DNA from: Paenibacillaceae bacterium
Lineage (GTDB): Bacteria; Bacillota; Clostridia; Lachnospirales; Lachnospiraceae
Reading direction: 5' to 3'
Assembly (NCBI GenBank): GCA_015057705.1
Contig: SVDU01000026.1
Location: 1 to 64,000 of the forward strand
Length of the DNA: 64,000 nt
Shown here: in pieces, positions 7,485-16,497 of the stretch
How positions within the stretch are numbered: position 1 is the stretch's first letter
Layout of the letters: each line of letters starts with the position of its first letter
The notes under the pieces: model-generated
Seen by the model: the letters and a program-made list of their open reading frames with translations, nothing else
What the model was told of the DNA's origin: nothing
Databases searched by the model: none
Position numbers and translations under genes: made by a program

Positions 7485-7873
7485 GGTTTTTTGCTCTTTT
7501 CACGAGCCTTCTCCTGCATTTTTATGGCATTCCAGACAGCCTCTCCCTCTTCCGACGAAATCACCTTTTTATCGCCAAAAACATGGGGATGTCTGCGGAT
7601 CATTTTCTCACAGATTCCATTCACCACATCGTCGATGGAAAAGCAGTGGCTTTCCTTGGCAATCTGGCTGTGCAGCATTACCTGAAACAAAACGTCTCCC
7701 AGTTCTTCACAAAGATTCTCCATATCCTTATTGTCAATTGCCTGGAATACTTCCTGACTCTCTTCTTCCAGATGCTTTTTTAAACTCTCGTGAGTCTGCT
7801 CTCTGTCCCAGGGACAACCATCCTCCGCCCGCAGTTTATTTGTAATATCTACTAAATCTTTAAAAGTATACAT
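7481..7873 (-). CDS. mazG: MazG-type nucleotide pyrophosphohydrolase
   Basis: All-alpha NTP pyrophosphohydrolase that hydrolyses (d)NTPs to NMPs and pyrophosphate, a housecleaning role. Seen: the MazG pattern GCPWDREQTHESLKKHL, then the metal-binding EEESQE and EELGD motifs, in 130 residues. E. coli MazG has two such domains in 263 residues; this is the single-domain form frequent in Clostridia. The ribosome site AAGGAGG is present. Located between spoVT and hup as in relatives. Confidence 0.9.
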   Translation of the reverse strand: MYTFKDLVDITNKLRAEDGCPWDREQTHESLKKHLEEESQEVFQAIDNKDMENLCEELGDVLFQVMLHSQIAKESHCFSIDDVVNGICEKMIRRHPHVFGDKKVISSEEGEAVWNAIKMQEKAREKSKKP

Positions 7874-8030
7874 GCACGGAACCTCCTTTTTTCAGATTAT
7901 AACATATACCGGAACAAACCGGGGAAACTGTTTCCAATTCTGACGTTTTTCTGACATTTGTCCCGGACCCCTGTTAAAAATCCCTTGATTCTATTATAAT
8001 AAGTGCAGTTAAATAAAACCGGAGGTTAAC

Positions 8031-9011
8031 ATGAAACATTTTAGTATATGGAAAAAAATAGCCGCCTGCGTGCTGTTTATTAACATCGTTTTAAGTGGAT
8101 TTACACCTGAAATTGTGACACCCGGAAGTACAGCCGATGAGTTGACAGCCGTACGTATGGGCATTGGTCCTTCCTTAAATATCGGACCTGGCGGCAAGAT
8201 CTTTAACGGAGGGAGTCTTTCTCTTCTTGCAGATTATGACAACCGTCAGATGCTTTCCATGGTTTTGCAGGATAAGAACGGATCTTTGGTAGTTATTGAT
8301 GGCGGCTGGGATATTGATGCGGATCATTTAAGTGATGTAATCCGTTCAAAAGGCGGACATGTTTCTGCCTGGTTCATCACCCATCCCCACTCCGACCATG
8401 TAGGAGCACTGGTTAAAATTTTAAATAATCCAGATCGTAATATTACTATTGATAATGTTTACTATTCTCTGGCAGACCAGTCCTGGTATGATAAGGTAGA
8501 GTCCTCCCGATCTGTGCTGGTAACGGATTTACGTTCTGCCTTATCTACACTCCCGGCAGCAAGTCTCCATACCGTGAAAAAGGGAGATGAGATCCAGGTG
8601 GGCTCAATAAAGGCAAAAGTACTGAATAACCCCTACCTGCTTGATGTAACATCAGTAAACAACAGCTCTGTTGCGTACAAATTCTTTTTAAACAATGTAA
8701 GCATTCTTGTTTTGGGAGATATGGGGCCTGAGGCGGGAAAACTTCTCTTAGAAGAGACAGGCGCTGCTGATTTAAAAAGCGATATCGTACAGATGTCCCA
8801 CCATGGCCAGTATGGCGTAAGCCGGGAAGTATACGCAGCCATTAAACCTCAGATCGCTTTATGGCCATGTCCGCTCTGGCTGTGGAATAATGATAACGGC
8901 GGCGGTATCGGAAGCGGTGACTGGAAAACCCTGGAGACCAGAAAATGGATGCAAGAGCTGGGTGTAAAGGTTAATTATTGTATTAAGGATGGCGATCAGA
9001 CCATAAACTAA
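8031..9011 (+). CDS. exported metallo-beta-lactamase-fold hydrolase
   Basis: A ComEC/Rec2-like metallo-beta-lactamase-fold protein. Seen: a hydrophobic N-terminal segment (about residues 9-24) fitting a signal peptide or anchor, the zinc motif HPHSDH at 118-123 (HxHxDH), a later GDMG aspartate near 230, and MSHHGQYG with a further His pair near 255. The substrate is unknown; family members include DNA-uptake-linked nucleases and phosphodiesterases. The gene has a good ribosome site (GGAGG) and lies on the opposite strand inside the otherwise conserved spoVT-mazG interval, so it is probably a lineage-specific insertion. It is monocistronic, with a terminator after it. Confidence 0.8.
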   Translation: MKHFSIWKKIAACVLFINIVLSGFTPEIVTPGSTADELTAVRMGIGPSLNIGPGGKIFNGGSLSLLADYDNRQMLSMVLQDKNGSLVVIDGGWDIDADHLSDVIRSKGGHVSAWFITHPHSDHVGALVKILNNPDRNITIDNVYYSLADQSWYDKVESSRSVLVTDLRSALSTLPAASLHTVKKGDEIQVGSIKAKVLNNPYLLDVTSVNNSSVAYKFFLNNVSILVLGDMGPEAGKLLLEETGAADLKSDIVQMSHHGQYGVSREVYAAIKPQIALWPCPLWLWNNDNGGGIGSGDWKTLETRKWMQELGVKVNYCIKDGDQTIN

Positions 9012-9026
9012 TCACGACCCGTCATC

Positions 9027-9063
9027 AAAACGGCAGCCCTGTTAATTTCTGGCTGCCGTTTTT
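9027..9063. terminator. bidirectional terminator
   Basis: AAAACGGCAGCC (9027-9038) pairs with GGCTGCCGTTTT (9051-9062), 12 bp, with a T5 run on the plus strand and T4 on the minus strand. It serves the hydrolase gene on the left and the spoVT/small-ORF unit on the right. Confidence 0.88.
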
Positions 9064-9081
9064 AGTTGCGCATTTTTTGTA

Positions 9082-9225
9082 TTAATCCCCTCCAGGACCA
9101 TCTCTTCTTGGTCTTTCTGATTCTGGAAGTGGTTCTACATAAAAACCGTCTTTGTAAGGGTCCGTATCAATCTCCGGAATATCGCCATCACTGTAGTCAT
9201 CCTCTTCGGGCATAAAAATCCTCAT
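9082..9225 (-). CDS. 47-residue acidic protein downstream of spoVT
   Basis: Short reading frame with an excellent ribosome site (AAGGAGG, 7 bases before ATG at 9225) that starts 12 bases after the spoVT stop and ends before a terminator. The product begins MRIFMPEEDDYSDGDIPE and is rich in D, E and P, with a C terminus RPRRDGPGGD. No signal peptide, membrane segment or Cys is present. I do not recognise a family. The signals and the cotranscription with spoVT make it a real gene candidate, perhaps expressed late in sporulation. Confidence 0.65.
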   Translation of the reverse strand: MRIFMPEEDDYSDGDIPEIDTDPYKDGFYVEPLPESERPRRDGPGGD

Positions 9226-9237
9226 ATTCTCACCTCC

Positions 9238-9786
9238 TTAACCTTCCATCTGGCGGCCTAAAAATCCGGCAGCTGTTGTCGCTAGTTTTGTCTCCATATC
9301 ACCAAAGCGTGCTCTTGGCTCTCTGCTTAAAAGTGCAACTGCTCCAATGGCATCTCCTTCACAAATAATTGGTGCCACTACCTGAGCCGTTATGCCTTCC
9401 AGAGTCTCTCCTGTCAATGCTACAAATCCTTTATCATCTTTTCCTGCCACAACAACGGTACGCTCATTAATGATCGTCTCCAGCTGCTTGCTGATAGTCT
9501 TTTGAAGAAGCTCCTTTTTTGATCCGCCAGCCACAGCGATAATCTGATCGCGGTCACTGATACATACGGTTAGTCCGGTAGTCTGTGCCATTGCTTCCGC
9601 ATACTGGGAAGCAAATGCAGTAAGCTCTACCATAGGAGAATATTTTTTTAATATAATTTCGCCTTCTCTGTCTGTAAATATCTCAAGCGGAGTTCCTTCT
9701 CTAAGTCTGAGTGTTCGTCTGATCTCTTTTGGTATTACCACACGTCCAAGATCATCAATTCTTCTTACAATACCAGTTGCTTTCAT
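9238..9786 (-). CDS. spoVT: stage V sporulation regulator SpoVT
   Basis: Transcription factor that modulates sigma-G-dependent genes in the forespore. Seen: an N-terminal AbrB/SpoVT swapped-hairpin DNA-binding domain (MKATGIVRRIDDLGRVVIPK, to about residue 50) and a C-terminal GAF-like domain (about 55-178). The 182-residue length fits. In B. subtilis the gene is transcribed by sigma-G; I could not find a clear match to that consensus here. It lies downstream of mfd, as in many Clostridia, and upstream of a 47-residue reading frame. Confidence 0.96.
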   Translation of the reverse strand: MKATGIVRRIDDLGRVVIPKEIRRTLRLREGTPLEIFTDREGEIILKKYSPMVELTAFASQYAEAMAQTTGLTVCISDRDQIIAVAGGSKKELLQKTISKQLETIINERTVVVAGKDDKGFVALTGETLEGITAQVVAPIICEGDAIGAVALLSREPRARFGDMETKLATTAAGFLGRQMEG

Positions 9787-9884
9787 ATTTAATATTCCTC
9801 CATCTTGTGCATTTTTATATCACTGATATTATTTTGCATAGATTACACCAGATTATACTTAAGTCTGCCATATTTCCCAAATTT

Positions 9885-9928
9885 TAAAATCAGGGTCAGA
9901 CTTTTAATAAAGTCGAACCCTGATTTTT
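9885..9928 (-). terminator. terminator after the 61-residue gene
   Basis: A long hairpin (AAAATCAGGGT with ACCCTGATTTT, extended inward by GACTTT/AAAGTC with a small bulge). On the minus strand it ends in a T run, 49 bases after the stop at 9977. Confidence 0.75.
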
Positions 9929-9976
9929 AATTAGTAAATTATGAAATTTTAAGAAGTGGGATGTTCCATACCCAGA

Positions 9977-10162
9977 TTAAAAATCACCTTGTTTGACACG
10001 ATGGGGAACTTCTTTTGAAGAGGTTATATACGCCTCATGTGCCACTTTTGCTGCCGGATTATCGGGAACAGGGGACACAAATCTGTTTTCAAAAGAACCA
10101 TAGCGCTGAATGGTTAATTCATCTGATACTCGTTGGAGAAGATACATACCTAAAACGTCCAT
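9977..10162 (-). CDS. 61-residue hypothetical protein
   Basis: I do not recognise this protein. The start is the ATG at 10162, with AAAGGTGG about 6 bases upstream; an in-frame ATG at 10225 would add 21 residues without a better signal. The sequence begins MDVLGMYLLQRVSDELTIQR and ends EVPHRVKQGDF, is soluble and has no Cys. It lies between mfd and spoVT and has its own terminator. It could be a small lineage-specific protein; function unknown. Confidence 0.5.
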   Translation of the reverse strand: MDVLGMYLLQRVSDELTIQRYGSFENRFVSPVPDNPAAKVAHEAYITSSKEVPHRVKQGDF

Positions 10163-10306
10163 AGCTACCACCTTTCTTCGAAACAAATGTATTGAAGTAA
10201 GAAAGCATCCGGGACTTAATCCCATCTTCTACTATTAGTATATCACAAAATGCCGAAAAATCAACCAGACAAGCTATATTTTTTTAGTTATATTTTCTAT
10301 ATTTTT

Positions 10307-13300
10307 CTATTTTTCAGATAATTCGCCAATCTGCTTTAAGATGATCTCAGCCTGGCCTATCATAGCATCTGTTGTTGCATTTTTCTTCCGGTCAAGGTAG
10401 GCAAATTTGGGCTCATCTCCCATATGGAATTTTAAATCGCCTTTGTACTGCTCAATAATCTTAGGAATTCCTTCTACCTTAAGCTTTGCATTCCGGTACA
10501 TGGTAAACCGGATTTCCTGGCGGTTAATGTTTACCTCCGTCACATATGCGCTGTGTGCCAGGGCCTTTAATGCCGCAACCTTAAGAAGATTCTCAACCGG
10601 CTTTGGCATCTCGCCGAAACGGTCCATCAGTTCATCCTGCATATCCATATGTTCTTCTTCATTCTCAATAGAAGAAATCCGCTTATAGATGTCAAGTTTC
10701 TGATATTCATTTTTAATATAAGAGGTTGGAATATAGGCATCGATATCGCAGTCCACCACGGTCTGGTAAGTGTCCTCTTCTTTTCTCTCACCCTTCAGTT
10801 CCAACACCGCCTGGTTCAAAAGTTTACAGTAAAGATCATAGCCCACCGCTTCCATATGACCATGCTGCTCTGCACCCAGAACATTGCCCGCTCCTCTTAT
10901 TTCCAGATCCCGCATGGCAATTTTGATACCAGAGCCAAGCTCTGTAAATTCCCGGATCGCCTGAAGACGCTTCTCTGCCTCTTCTTTTAACATTTTATCC
11001 CGTTTATACATGAGAAATGCATATGCAGTGCGGCTGGAACGTCCTACCCTTCCTCTTAACTGATAGAGCTGGGAAAGTCCCATGCGGTCCGCATCCTGAA
11101 TAATCATGGTGTTTGCATTGGAAATATCAAGTCCTGTCTCAATAATTGTGGTACATACAAGAACATCAATTTCACCGTTTACAAAATCAAACATGATTCG
11201 TTCCAGTTCATGCTCATGCATCTGTCCGTGGGCAAATGTAACCACTGCCTCCGGAACCAGCTTTGCAATGTGGTTGGCAATCTCATCAATGTTGTTAACC
11301 CGGTTGTATACGTAATAGACCTGTCCTCCCCTTGACAGTTCCCTGTGGATCGCTTCCCGGACCATTTCGTCATTATGCTCCATTACATAGGTCTGTATGG
11401 GCATTCGGTCAACAGGCGGCTCTTCCAGAACGCTCATGTCCCGGATTCCCACAAGGCTCATATGAAGTGTTCTGGGGATTGGGGTGGCCGTAAGGGTAAG
11501 AACGTCTATATTTTCCTTTAACTGCTTGATTTTCTCCTTATGGGCAACTCCAAAACGCTGTTCTTCATCAATAATCAAAAGACCCAGATCCTTAAACTGC
11601 ACATCTTTGGATAATACCCGGTGGGTGCCTATCACAATATCCACCATGCCTTTTCTTAAGTCTTCCACCGTTTTCTTAATCTGTGCAGAGGTCTTAAACC
11701 GGGACATTAAATCCACCCGTACTGGAAAGTCCTTCATTCTCTGTGCAAAGGTATTATAATGCTGTTGAGCCAGAATCGTGGTGGGAACCAGGTAGACCAC
11801 CTGTTTTCCTTCCTGAACCGCTTTAAAGGCCGCTCTCAGTGCAATCTCCGTTTTACCATATCCCACATCTCCGCAGATTAAGCGATCCATAATTTTGCCG
11901 CTTTCCATATCTGCTTTTGTGGATTCGATTGCATCCCACTGATCCTCAGTCTCTTGGTAGGGAAACATCTCTTCAAACTCTTTCTGCCAGACGGTATCTT
12001 CACTGTAACGAAATCCATGAGTCTGCTGTCTGGCTGCATAGAGCATAACCAGATCCTTTGCTATCTCTTTTACAGCACCCTTAACTCTGGTTTTCGTTTT
12101 ATTCCACTGATCTCCTCCAAGACGGTTCAGCTTTGGCTTCTTGGCTTCTGCACCAGCATACTTCTGGATTCCGTCAAGCCTGGTAGCAGGAAGATAAAGG
12201 TTGCCGTTTTCTGCATACTCCACCTTTAAGTAATCCTTGATAACGCCGTCCTGTTCAATTTTTTCGATTCCCCGGTATATACCAAGACCATGGTCCTCAT
12301 GTACCACATAATCTCCAACAGCGAGATCTGAGAAGTTCTGGATTCTGGTGCCTTCATATACTGTCTTTTTACGTTTACGTTTCTTTTTCTCCACACCGAA
12401 CATGTCACCTTCGGTAATCACAAGGAATTTAATCATGGGGTATTCAAATCCCCGGTGAATATTGCCGTGGGTGACCAGGATTTCTCCCGGCTTTACCTCA
12501 TGCTCCCCCTCCTGATCGTCCGGGCAGTAAGCGCGTAATTCGTATTCTCTTAAATCGCCTGCCAGACGGCTGGCTCTTGTTCTGGAGGCAGACAGAAGAA
12601 TGACCCGGTATCCCTCCCGTTTCCATCTGGTTAAATCCTTAATAAGAAGTTCGAAACTGTTTTGATAGGAATTAACGTTTTTCACCTGAAAACTATAGCG
12701 GTTTTTCACCACAAAGCCTGACAGTTTCTGTTCCAGACCGGTTAAATACACTCCGCTCTTCATCTCAATTCTGGCTAACATCTCTTTTGCCGGATAAAGA
12801 AGATTCGTCTGCCCCGGAAGGAGATAACCATTTTCCAGACGATGAATCATGCTTTCCCGGAATTCCATCTCAACGGTTTCTCCCTTTTCCTTTAACCGTT
12901 CCGGCTCATCTAAGAAAAAGACTGTATCTTCAGGAGAAAAATAATCAAGGAAGGATACGCTTCCTTTACAGAAGTACTGAATGTATCCATCAAGTCCGTG
13001 CTGCTTCCAGCCTTCCTTTAAGCCTTCTATCAGTTCTGATACAATGGACCGGATTCTGGCGGCTTCCTGAATCTTTGACTGAGCCCGCAGATCCTTTTCA
13101 TATTTTTTCAGTTCTTTTTGTAGTTCCTCCAGCCCATCGTTAATCTGCTGGGAGGTAAGAACCATCTCTGTGGCAGGATAGATACAAATTTCATCCAGCT
13201 GGTCTATGGACCTCTGGCTTTCTAAATCAAAGGTTCGGATGGAGTCCACCTCATTGTCCCAAAGCTCAATACGGACAGGAAGTTCTTCTGTTAAGGGAAA

Positions 13301-13843
13301 AATATCAATGATACCGCCACGGATGGAAAACTGCCCCATTCCATCTACCTGACCCATCCGTTCATATCCCAGCTGGGTAAGCTGCTTTTTCCACAACTCC
13401 ACATCAATAATCTGACCGTTCTCAACAGAAAGTGCCTGTTTCTTTAAATCAGCAAGAGGCATAAGGTGGTCCATCAAACCATCAAAGGTTGTTACCACCC
13501 ACCCGGAGGATTGTTCCATTAAATGACGGAAGACCTCCATTCTCTGCTTGGTCAGCAGATTTCCATGGATATCTGCATTGAAAAACAGCAAGTCCCTTGC
13601 CGGATAAAGCCACGTATCGGAATCAAAAAAGCGAAGGTCTTCATAGATCTCTCTTGCCCTGGTATCATCATAGGTGATTACCAGTTTAAGACCTGCCTGT
13701 TTTGCCGCTTCATACATCAGATGAACTTTCTGGGAATCCATGCAGCCGCTTGCCATGACTGGTCCGGCCTTCTTTTTCAGATCAGAGCAAAGACCTTCAA
13801 AATCCTTTAGTTCCCTTAATGGTTTCTCAAATAGATCGTTCAT
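10307..13843 (-). CDS. mfd: transcription-repair coupling factor Mfd
   Basis: Translocase that removes RNA polymerase stalled at lesions and recruits UvrA. Seen over 1178 residues: an N-terminal UvrB-like degenerate module with the segment IRGGIIDIFP, the RNA-polymerase-interacting domain (DYVVHEDHGLGIYRG, about 500), and RecG-like helicase motifs including GDVGYGKTEIA (Walker A, about 650), DEEQRFGV (about 745), and the C-terminal TRG and D7 regions. The length is normal. It starts 9 bases after pth, and the pth-mfd pair is conserved in Firmicutes. Confidence 0.97.
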   Translation of the reverse strand: MNDLFEKPLRELKDFEGLCSDLKKKAGPVMASGCMDSQKVHLMYEAAKQAGLKLVITYDDTRAREIYEDLRFFDSDTWLYPARDLLFFNADIHGNLLTKQRMEVFRHLMEQSSGWVVTTFDGLMDHLMPLADLKKQALSVENGQIIDVELWKKQLTQLGYERMGQVDGMGQFSIRGGIIDIFPLTEELPVRIELWDNEVDSIRTFDLESQRSIDQLDEICIYPATEMVLTSQQINDGLEELQKELKKYEKDLRAQSKIQEAARIRSIVSELIEGLKEGWKQHGLDGYIQYFCKGSVSFLDYFSPEDTVFFLDEPERLKEKGETVEMEFRESMIHRLENGYLLPGQTNLLYPAKEMLARIEMKSGVYLTGLEQKLSGFVVKNRYSFQVKNVNSYQNSFELLIKDLTRWKREGYRVILLSASRTRASRLAGDLREYELRAYCPDDQEGEHEVKPGEILVTHGNIHRGFEYPMIKFLVITEGDMFGVEKKKRKRKKTVYEGTRIQNFSDLAVGDYVVHEDHGLGIYRGIEKIEQDGVIKDYLKVEYAENGNLYLPATRLDGIQKYAGAEAKKPKLNRLGGDQWNKTKTRVKGAVKEIAKDLVMLYAARQQTHGFRYSEDTVWQKEFEEMFPYQETEDQWDAIESTKADMESGKIMDRLICGDVGYGKTEIALRAAFKAVQEGKQVVYLVPTTILAQQHYNTFAQRMKDFPVRVDLMSRFKTSAQIKKTVEDLRKGMVDIVIGTHRVLSKDVQFKDLGLLIIDEEQRFGVAHKEKIKQLKENIDVLTLTATPIPRTLHMSLVGIRDMSVLEEPPVDRMPIQTYVMEHNDEMVREAIHRELSRGGQVYYVYNRVNNIDEIANHIAKLVPEAVVTFAHGQMHEHELERIMFDFVNGEIDVLVCTTIIETGLDISNANTMIIQDADRMGLSQLYQLRGRVGRSSRTAYAFLMYKRDKMLKEEAEKRLQAIREFTELGSGIKIAMRDLEIRGAGNVLGAEQHGHMEAVGYDLYCKLLNQAVLELKGERKEEDTYQTVVDCDIDAYIPTSYIKNEYQKLDIYKRISSIENEEEHMDMQDELMDRFGEMPKPVENLLKVAALKALAHSAYVTEVNINRQEIRFTMYRNAKLKVEGIPKIIEQYKGDLKFHMGDEPKFAYLDRKKNATTDAMIGQAEIILKQIGELSEK

Positions 13844-13852
13844 GAAATCTCC

Positions 13853-14419
13853 TTATTTCTTCCTGTTGAAATGATTCATCGCCTTTTCGGCTCCGTCTTC
13901 CACCATCATGATTGCTGCCTCTGCCGACGCCAGGTAAGCATCCGCCATAACAGACTCCAGCTCCTTCGGAAAACGTCCAAGCACATAGTCTGCCAGATCC
14001 ATTTCTTTAGGCTTCTCACCCACTCCAACTCGGATTCTTGGGAATTCCTGGGTTCCTAAGTGCTGTATGATGTTTTTCAGTCCGTTATGTCCGCCGGCAC
14101 TTCCTTTCAGACGAATCCGAAGCTGTCCCTCTACAAGGTTGATGTCATCGCAGATCACAATAACATTTTCCGGCTCTACCTTATAAAAGTCAGCCATGGA
14201 GCGGATGCTCTCTCCGCTTAAATTCATATAGGTCTGGGGTTTTGAAAGAATAACCTTCTGATATCCTGCCATTCCCATACCATATATTGCTTTATGCTTC
14301 TTCTCCGTCATGGGGATTCCCAGTTTGTCCGCCAGAACATCAATAGCCTCAAAGCCTACATTGTGTCTTGTTTTATCATATTCTCTAGTTGGATTACCTA
14401 ATCCTGCGATGATGTACAT
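13853..14419 (-). CDS. pth: peptidyl-tRNA hydrolase
   Basis: Releases tRNA from peptidyl-tRNA that has dropped off ribosomes. Seen: the start AGLGNPTREYDKTRHNVGF with the catalytic His and the Asn, KPQTYMNLSGES, the second signature VICDDINL, and GSAGGHNGLKNI, in 188 residues, the standard length. The first gene of the pth-mfd unit. Upstream lies a gap of about 200 bases that carries an imperfect hairpin. Confidence 0.96.
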   Translation of the reverse strand: MYIIAGLGNPTREYDKTRHNVGFEAIDVLADKLGIPMTEKKHKAIYGMGMAGYQKVILSKPQTYMNLSGESIRSMADFYKVEPENVIVICDDINLVEGQLRIRLKGSAGGHNGLKNIIQHLGTQEFPRIRVGVGEKPKEMDLADYVLGRFPKELESVMADAYLASAEAAIMMVEDGAEKAMNHFNRKK

Positions 14420-14499
14420 GATGATTCTCCTTATTATTGTCTATATTAACAGCAGTTGCATTTCATGACTGATCATGGAGTTTTATGAACGCCCGAAAA

Positions 14500-14532
14500 G
14501 CGTTAGATTTCCCATATAAGGGAACCTAACGC
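14500..14532. other. imperfect hairpin between divergent genes
   Basis: GCGTTAG-at-TTCCC (14500-14513) pairs with GGGAA-c-CTAACGC (14520-14532) around ATATAA. There is no T run, so it is not an obvious terminator. It could be an operator or a 5' leader element of pth. Confidence 0.5.
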
Positions 14533-14599
14533 GATTCCTCTAATTTTAGCAGTTTAAAAGATGGATGTAAAGGCAGAATCACAGAATAATTTTAATCCA

Positions 14600-14628
14600 T
14601 TGAAATCATTCAGACAGAAAGTTATAAT
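14600..14628 (+). promoter_or_regulatory. sigma-A promoter of the DUF4091 gene
   Basis: TTGAAA (14600-14605), a 17-base spacer and TATAAT (14623-14628), 26 bases before the chosen start codon. Confidence 0.75.
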
Positions 14629-14654
14629 GTAGGTATTTGAGAAAGGAACCTGAC

Positions 14655-16313
14655 ATGGAACAAACAAATAATACTTACCGCATGATTCTTTTAAGCTCAT
14701 TAACCAAAGTATTTACCGATGAAGAGCCCTTATTTTATCCGGAATGCTGCCGCCTTACCGGTCTTTATGGGGAAACGGTTTCTTTTCAGACTGCCTGCTC
14801 CTTTTCCGGCGAAGAGAAGGAAGCGCTTCAGGTTTCCATCAATTCTCCCCTGGAAAAACAGATCCGGATCAGACAGGTGATTTCCGTCCCCTCCGCTTAC
14901 CCTGCCCATGAAAAACGGGACAGTAATTATCTCCGCCACACTCCCGGCCTTTACCCGGATCTTCTTAGGAATCTGGATCATGACAGTCTCCTTCTGGTAC
15001 CCGGCAAATGGCAAAGCCTTTGGGTAGATATTTTACTCACCAGCGAAATCAACCCAGGTATTTATCCAATTACAGTTTCACTGATCAATTCGGAGAAGTC
15101 AATTGCTGCATCCGTTACAGCCAAACTGGAAATCATACCTGCCTCATTGCCCAGTCAGGAACTGATTCACACCCAGTGGTTCCATGGGGACTGCCTGGCT
15201 GATTATTATCATGTCCCCGTTTTTTCAGAGGAACATTGGACTATTCTGGAACATTTTATTTCTCTTTATGCAAAGAGAGGAATGAACATGATACTCACAC
15301 CAATCTTCACCCCACCCCTTGATACGGCAAGAGGCGGAGAGCGGACAACCATTCAGCTGGTGGATATCCTGGAAGAGAACGGGACTTACCAGTTTGATTT
15401 CACCATGTTACAGAGATGGGTGTCAAGCTGCAAAGCATCTGGAATCAGATATTTTGAAATGGCCCATCTCTTTACTCAATGGGGCGCCGAATCTGCTCCT
15501 AAAATTTTGGTCACAACCAACGGGGAGGTAATCAGGCGGTTTGGCTGGCACACCCCTGCTTTAGGGGACTACACCCATTTCCTTAATCAGTTTCTTCCTG
15601 CACTGAAAGCAGAGTTAAAGCACCTGGATATCGTAGATGATACCTGGTTTCATATATCCGATGAGCCAAAACCTGCCAATTTTAACTCCTATGCTGCAGC
15701 CAGAGAGTCCGTTATGGAGCACTTAAAGGGCTGTAAGATTATAGATGCACTATCTGATTATTCTTTTTATGAGTCCGGTCTGGTAGAACGGCCTGCTTGT
15801 GCTACCGACCACATAGAGCCATTTTTACAGCACCGGGTACCTCATTTATGGAGCTACTATTGTACTGCTCAGTGTGTTGGTGTTGCCAACCGATTTATGG
15901 CAATGCCTTCAGAAAGGAACCGAATCTATGGGATTCAGGTTTATAAATTTGGAATTGAAGGTATCCTGCACTGGGGCTTTAATTTTTATAATTCCGAATA
16001 TTCTCTGGAGCACATCAACCCTTATCTGGTTACGGACAGCGGGGGAAGCTTCCCCTCAGGAGATGCGTTTTTAGTTTATCCGGGAGCCGACAGGTATCCG
16101 GAAGAGTCCATCCGGCTGATGGTCTTATATGAAGCCATACAGGATCACAGAGCATTAAAGCTGTTGGAACAGTATATTGGCAGGGAAGCTGTAATCGATC
16201 TTTTAGAAGAGGACTTATCAGAACCGATTACGTTTCAGACGTATCCGAAATCAGCATCCTATCTAATTTCAGTCAGAAATAAAATTAACCGGTTGTTAAA
16301 ACAATTTATTTAA
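14655..16313 (+). CDS. DUF4091 glycoside hydrolase-like protein
   Basis: DUF4091 proteins are related to GH123-type (alpha/beta)8 hexosaminidase folds. Seen: an N-terminal beta-rich part (about residues 1-165) and a C-terminal barrel (about 170-550) with FHGDCLADYYHVP, WFHISDEPKP (acidic pair on a probable active-site strand), and LHWGFNFYN near the end, all typical of the family. No signal peptide, so it is cytoplasmic. The ATG at 14655 has GAAAGGA upstream; an upstream TTG at 14637 is less likely. Monocistronic. The substrate is unknown; a role in processing imported glycans is inference. Confidence 0.75.
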   Translation: MEQTNNTYRMILLSSLTKVFTDEEPLFYPECCRLTGLYGETVSFQTACSFSGEEKEALQVSINSPLEKQIRIRQVISVPSAYPAHEKRDSNYLRHTPGLYPDLLRNLDHDSLLLVPGKWQSLWVDILLTSEINPGIYPITVSLINSEKSIAASVTAKLEIIPASLPSQELIHTQWFHGDCLADYYHVPVFSEEHWTILEHFISLYAKRGMNMILTPIFTPPLDTARGGERTTIQLVDILEENGTYQFDFTMLQRWVSSCKASGIRYFEMAHLFTQWGAESAPKILVTTNGEVIRRFGWHTPALGDYTHFLNQFLPALKAELKHLDIVDDTWFHISDEPKPANFNSYAAARESVMEHLKGCKIIDALSDYSFYESGLVERPACATDHIEPFLQHRVPHLWSYYCTAQCVGVANRFMAMPSERNRIYGIQVYKFGIEGILHWGFNFYNSEYSLEHINPYLVTDSGGSFPSGDAFLVYPGADRYPEESIRLMVLYEAIQDHRALKLLEQYIGREAVIDLLEEDLSEPITFQTYPKSASYLISVRNKINRLLKQFI

Positions 16314-16367
16314 AAAAGATGCTGCAGGTCAGACATGCCCGTTATTAAAATTTTATACTCATGTCCC

Positions 16368-16397
16368 TTGTCATAACTCCTCCCATTATGTTAAAAT
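16368..16397 (+). promoter_or_regulatory. promoter of the riboswitch-controlled gene
   Basis: TTGTCA (16368-16373), 18 bases, TAAAAT (16392-16397) with an upstream TG (extended -10). The RNA would begin about 5 bases before the purine aptamer. Confidence 0.6.
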
Positions 16398-16409
16398 AAA
16401 ACCGTTGCG

Positions 16410-16470
16410 CTTATATAAGTTCAAAATTGGTTGAACGTTTCTACCAACTACCTCAATAGTTGACTATAAG
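16410..16470 (+). promoter_or_regulatory. purine riboswitch, guanine type
   Basis: Seen: P1 CTTAT/ATAAG (16410-16414 with 16466-16470), P2 GTTCAA/TTGAAC with loop AATTGG, the invariant junction GTTTCTACC (16437-16445), P3 AACTA/TAGTT with loop CCTCAA, and GACTAT. The base that pairs with the ligand (16464) is C, which marks guanine/hypoxanthine rather than adenine specificity. The GG of loop 2 and CC of loop 3 needed for the kissing contact are present, but both loops are one base shorter than in B. subtilis xpt. No terminator follows before the start codon, so control may be at translation. Confidence 0.88.
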
Positions 16471-16497
16471 GGTTAGAAGGAAAAAGGAGTGATGTTC

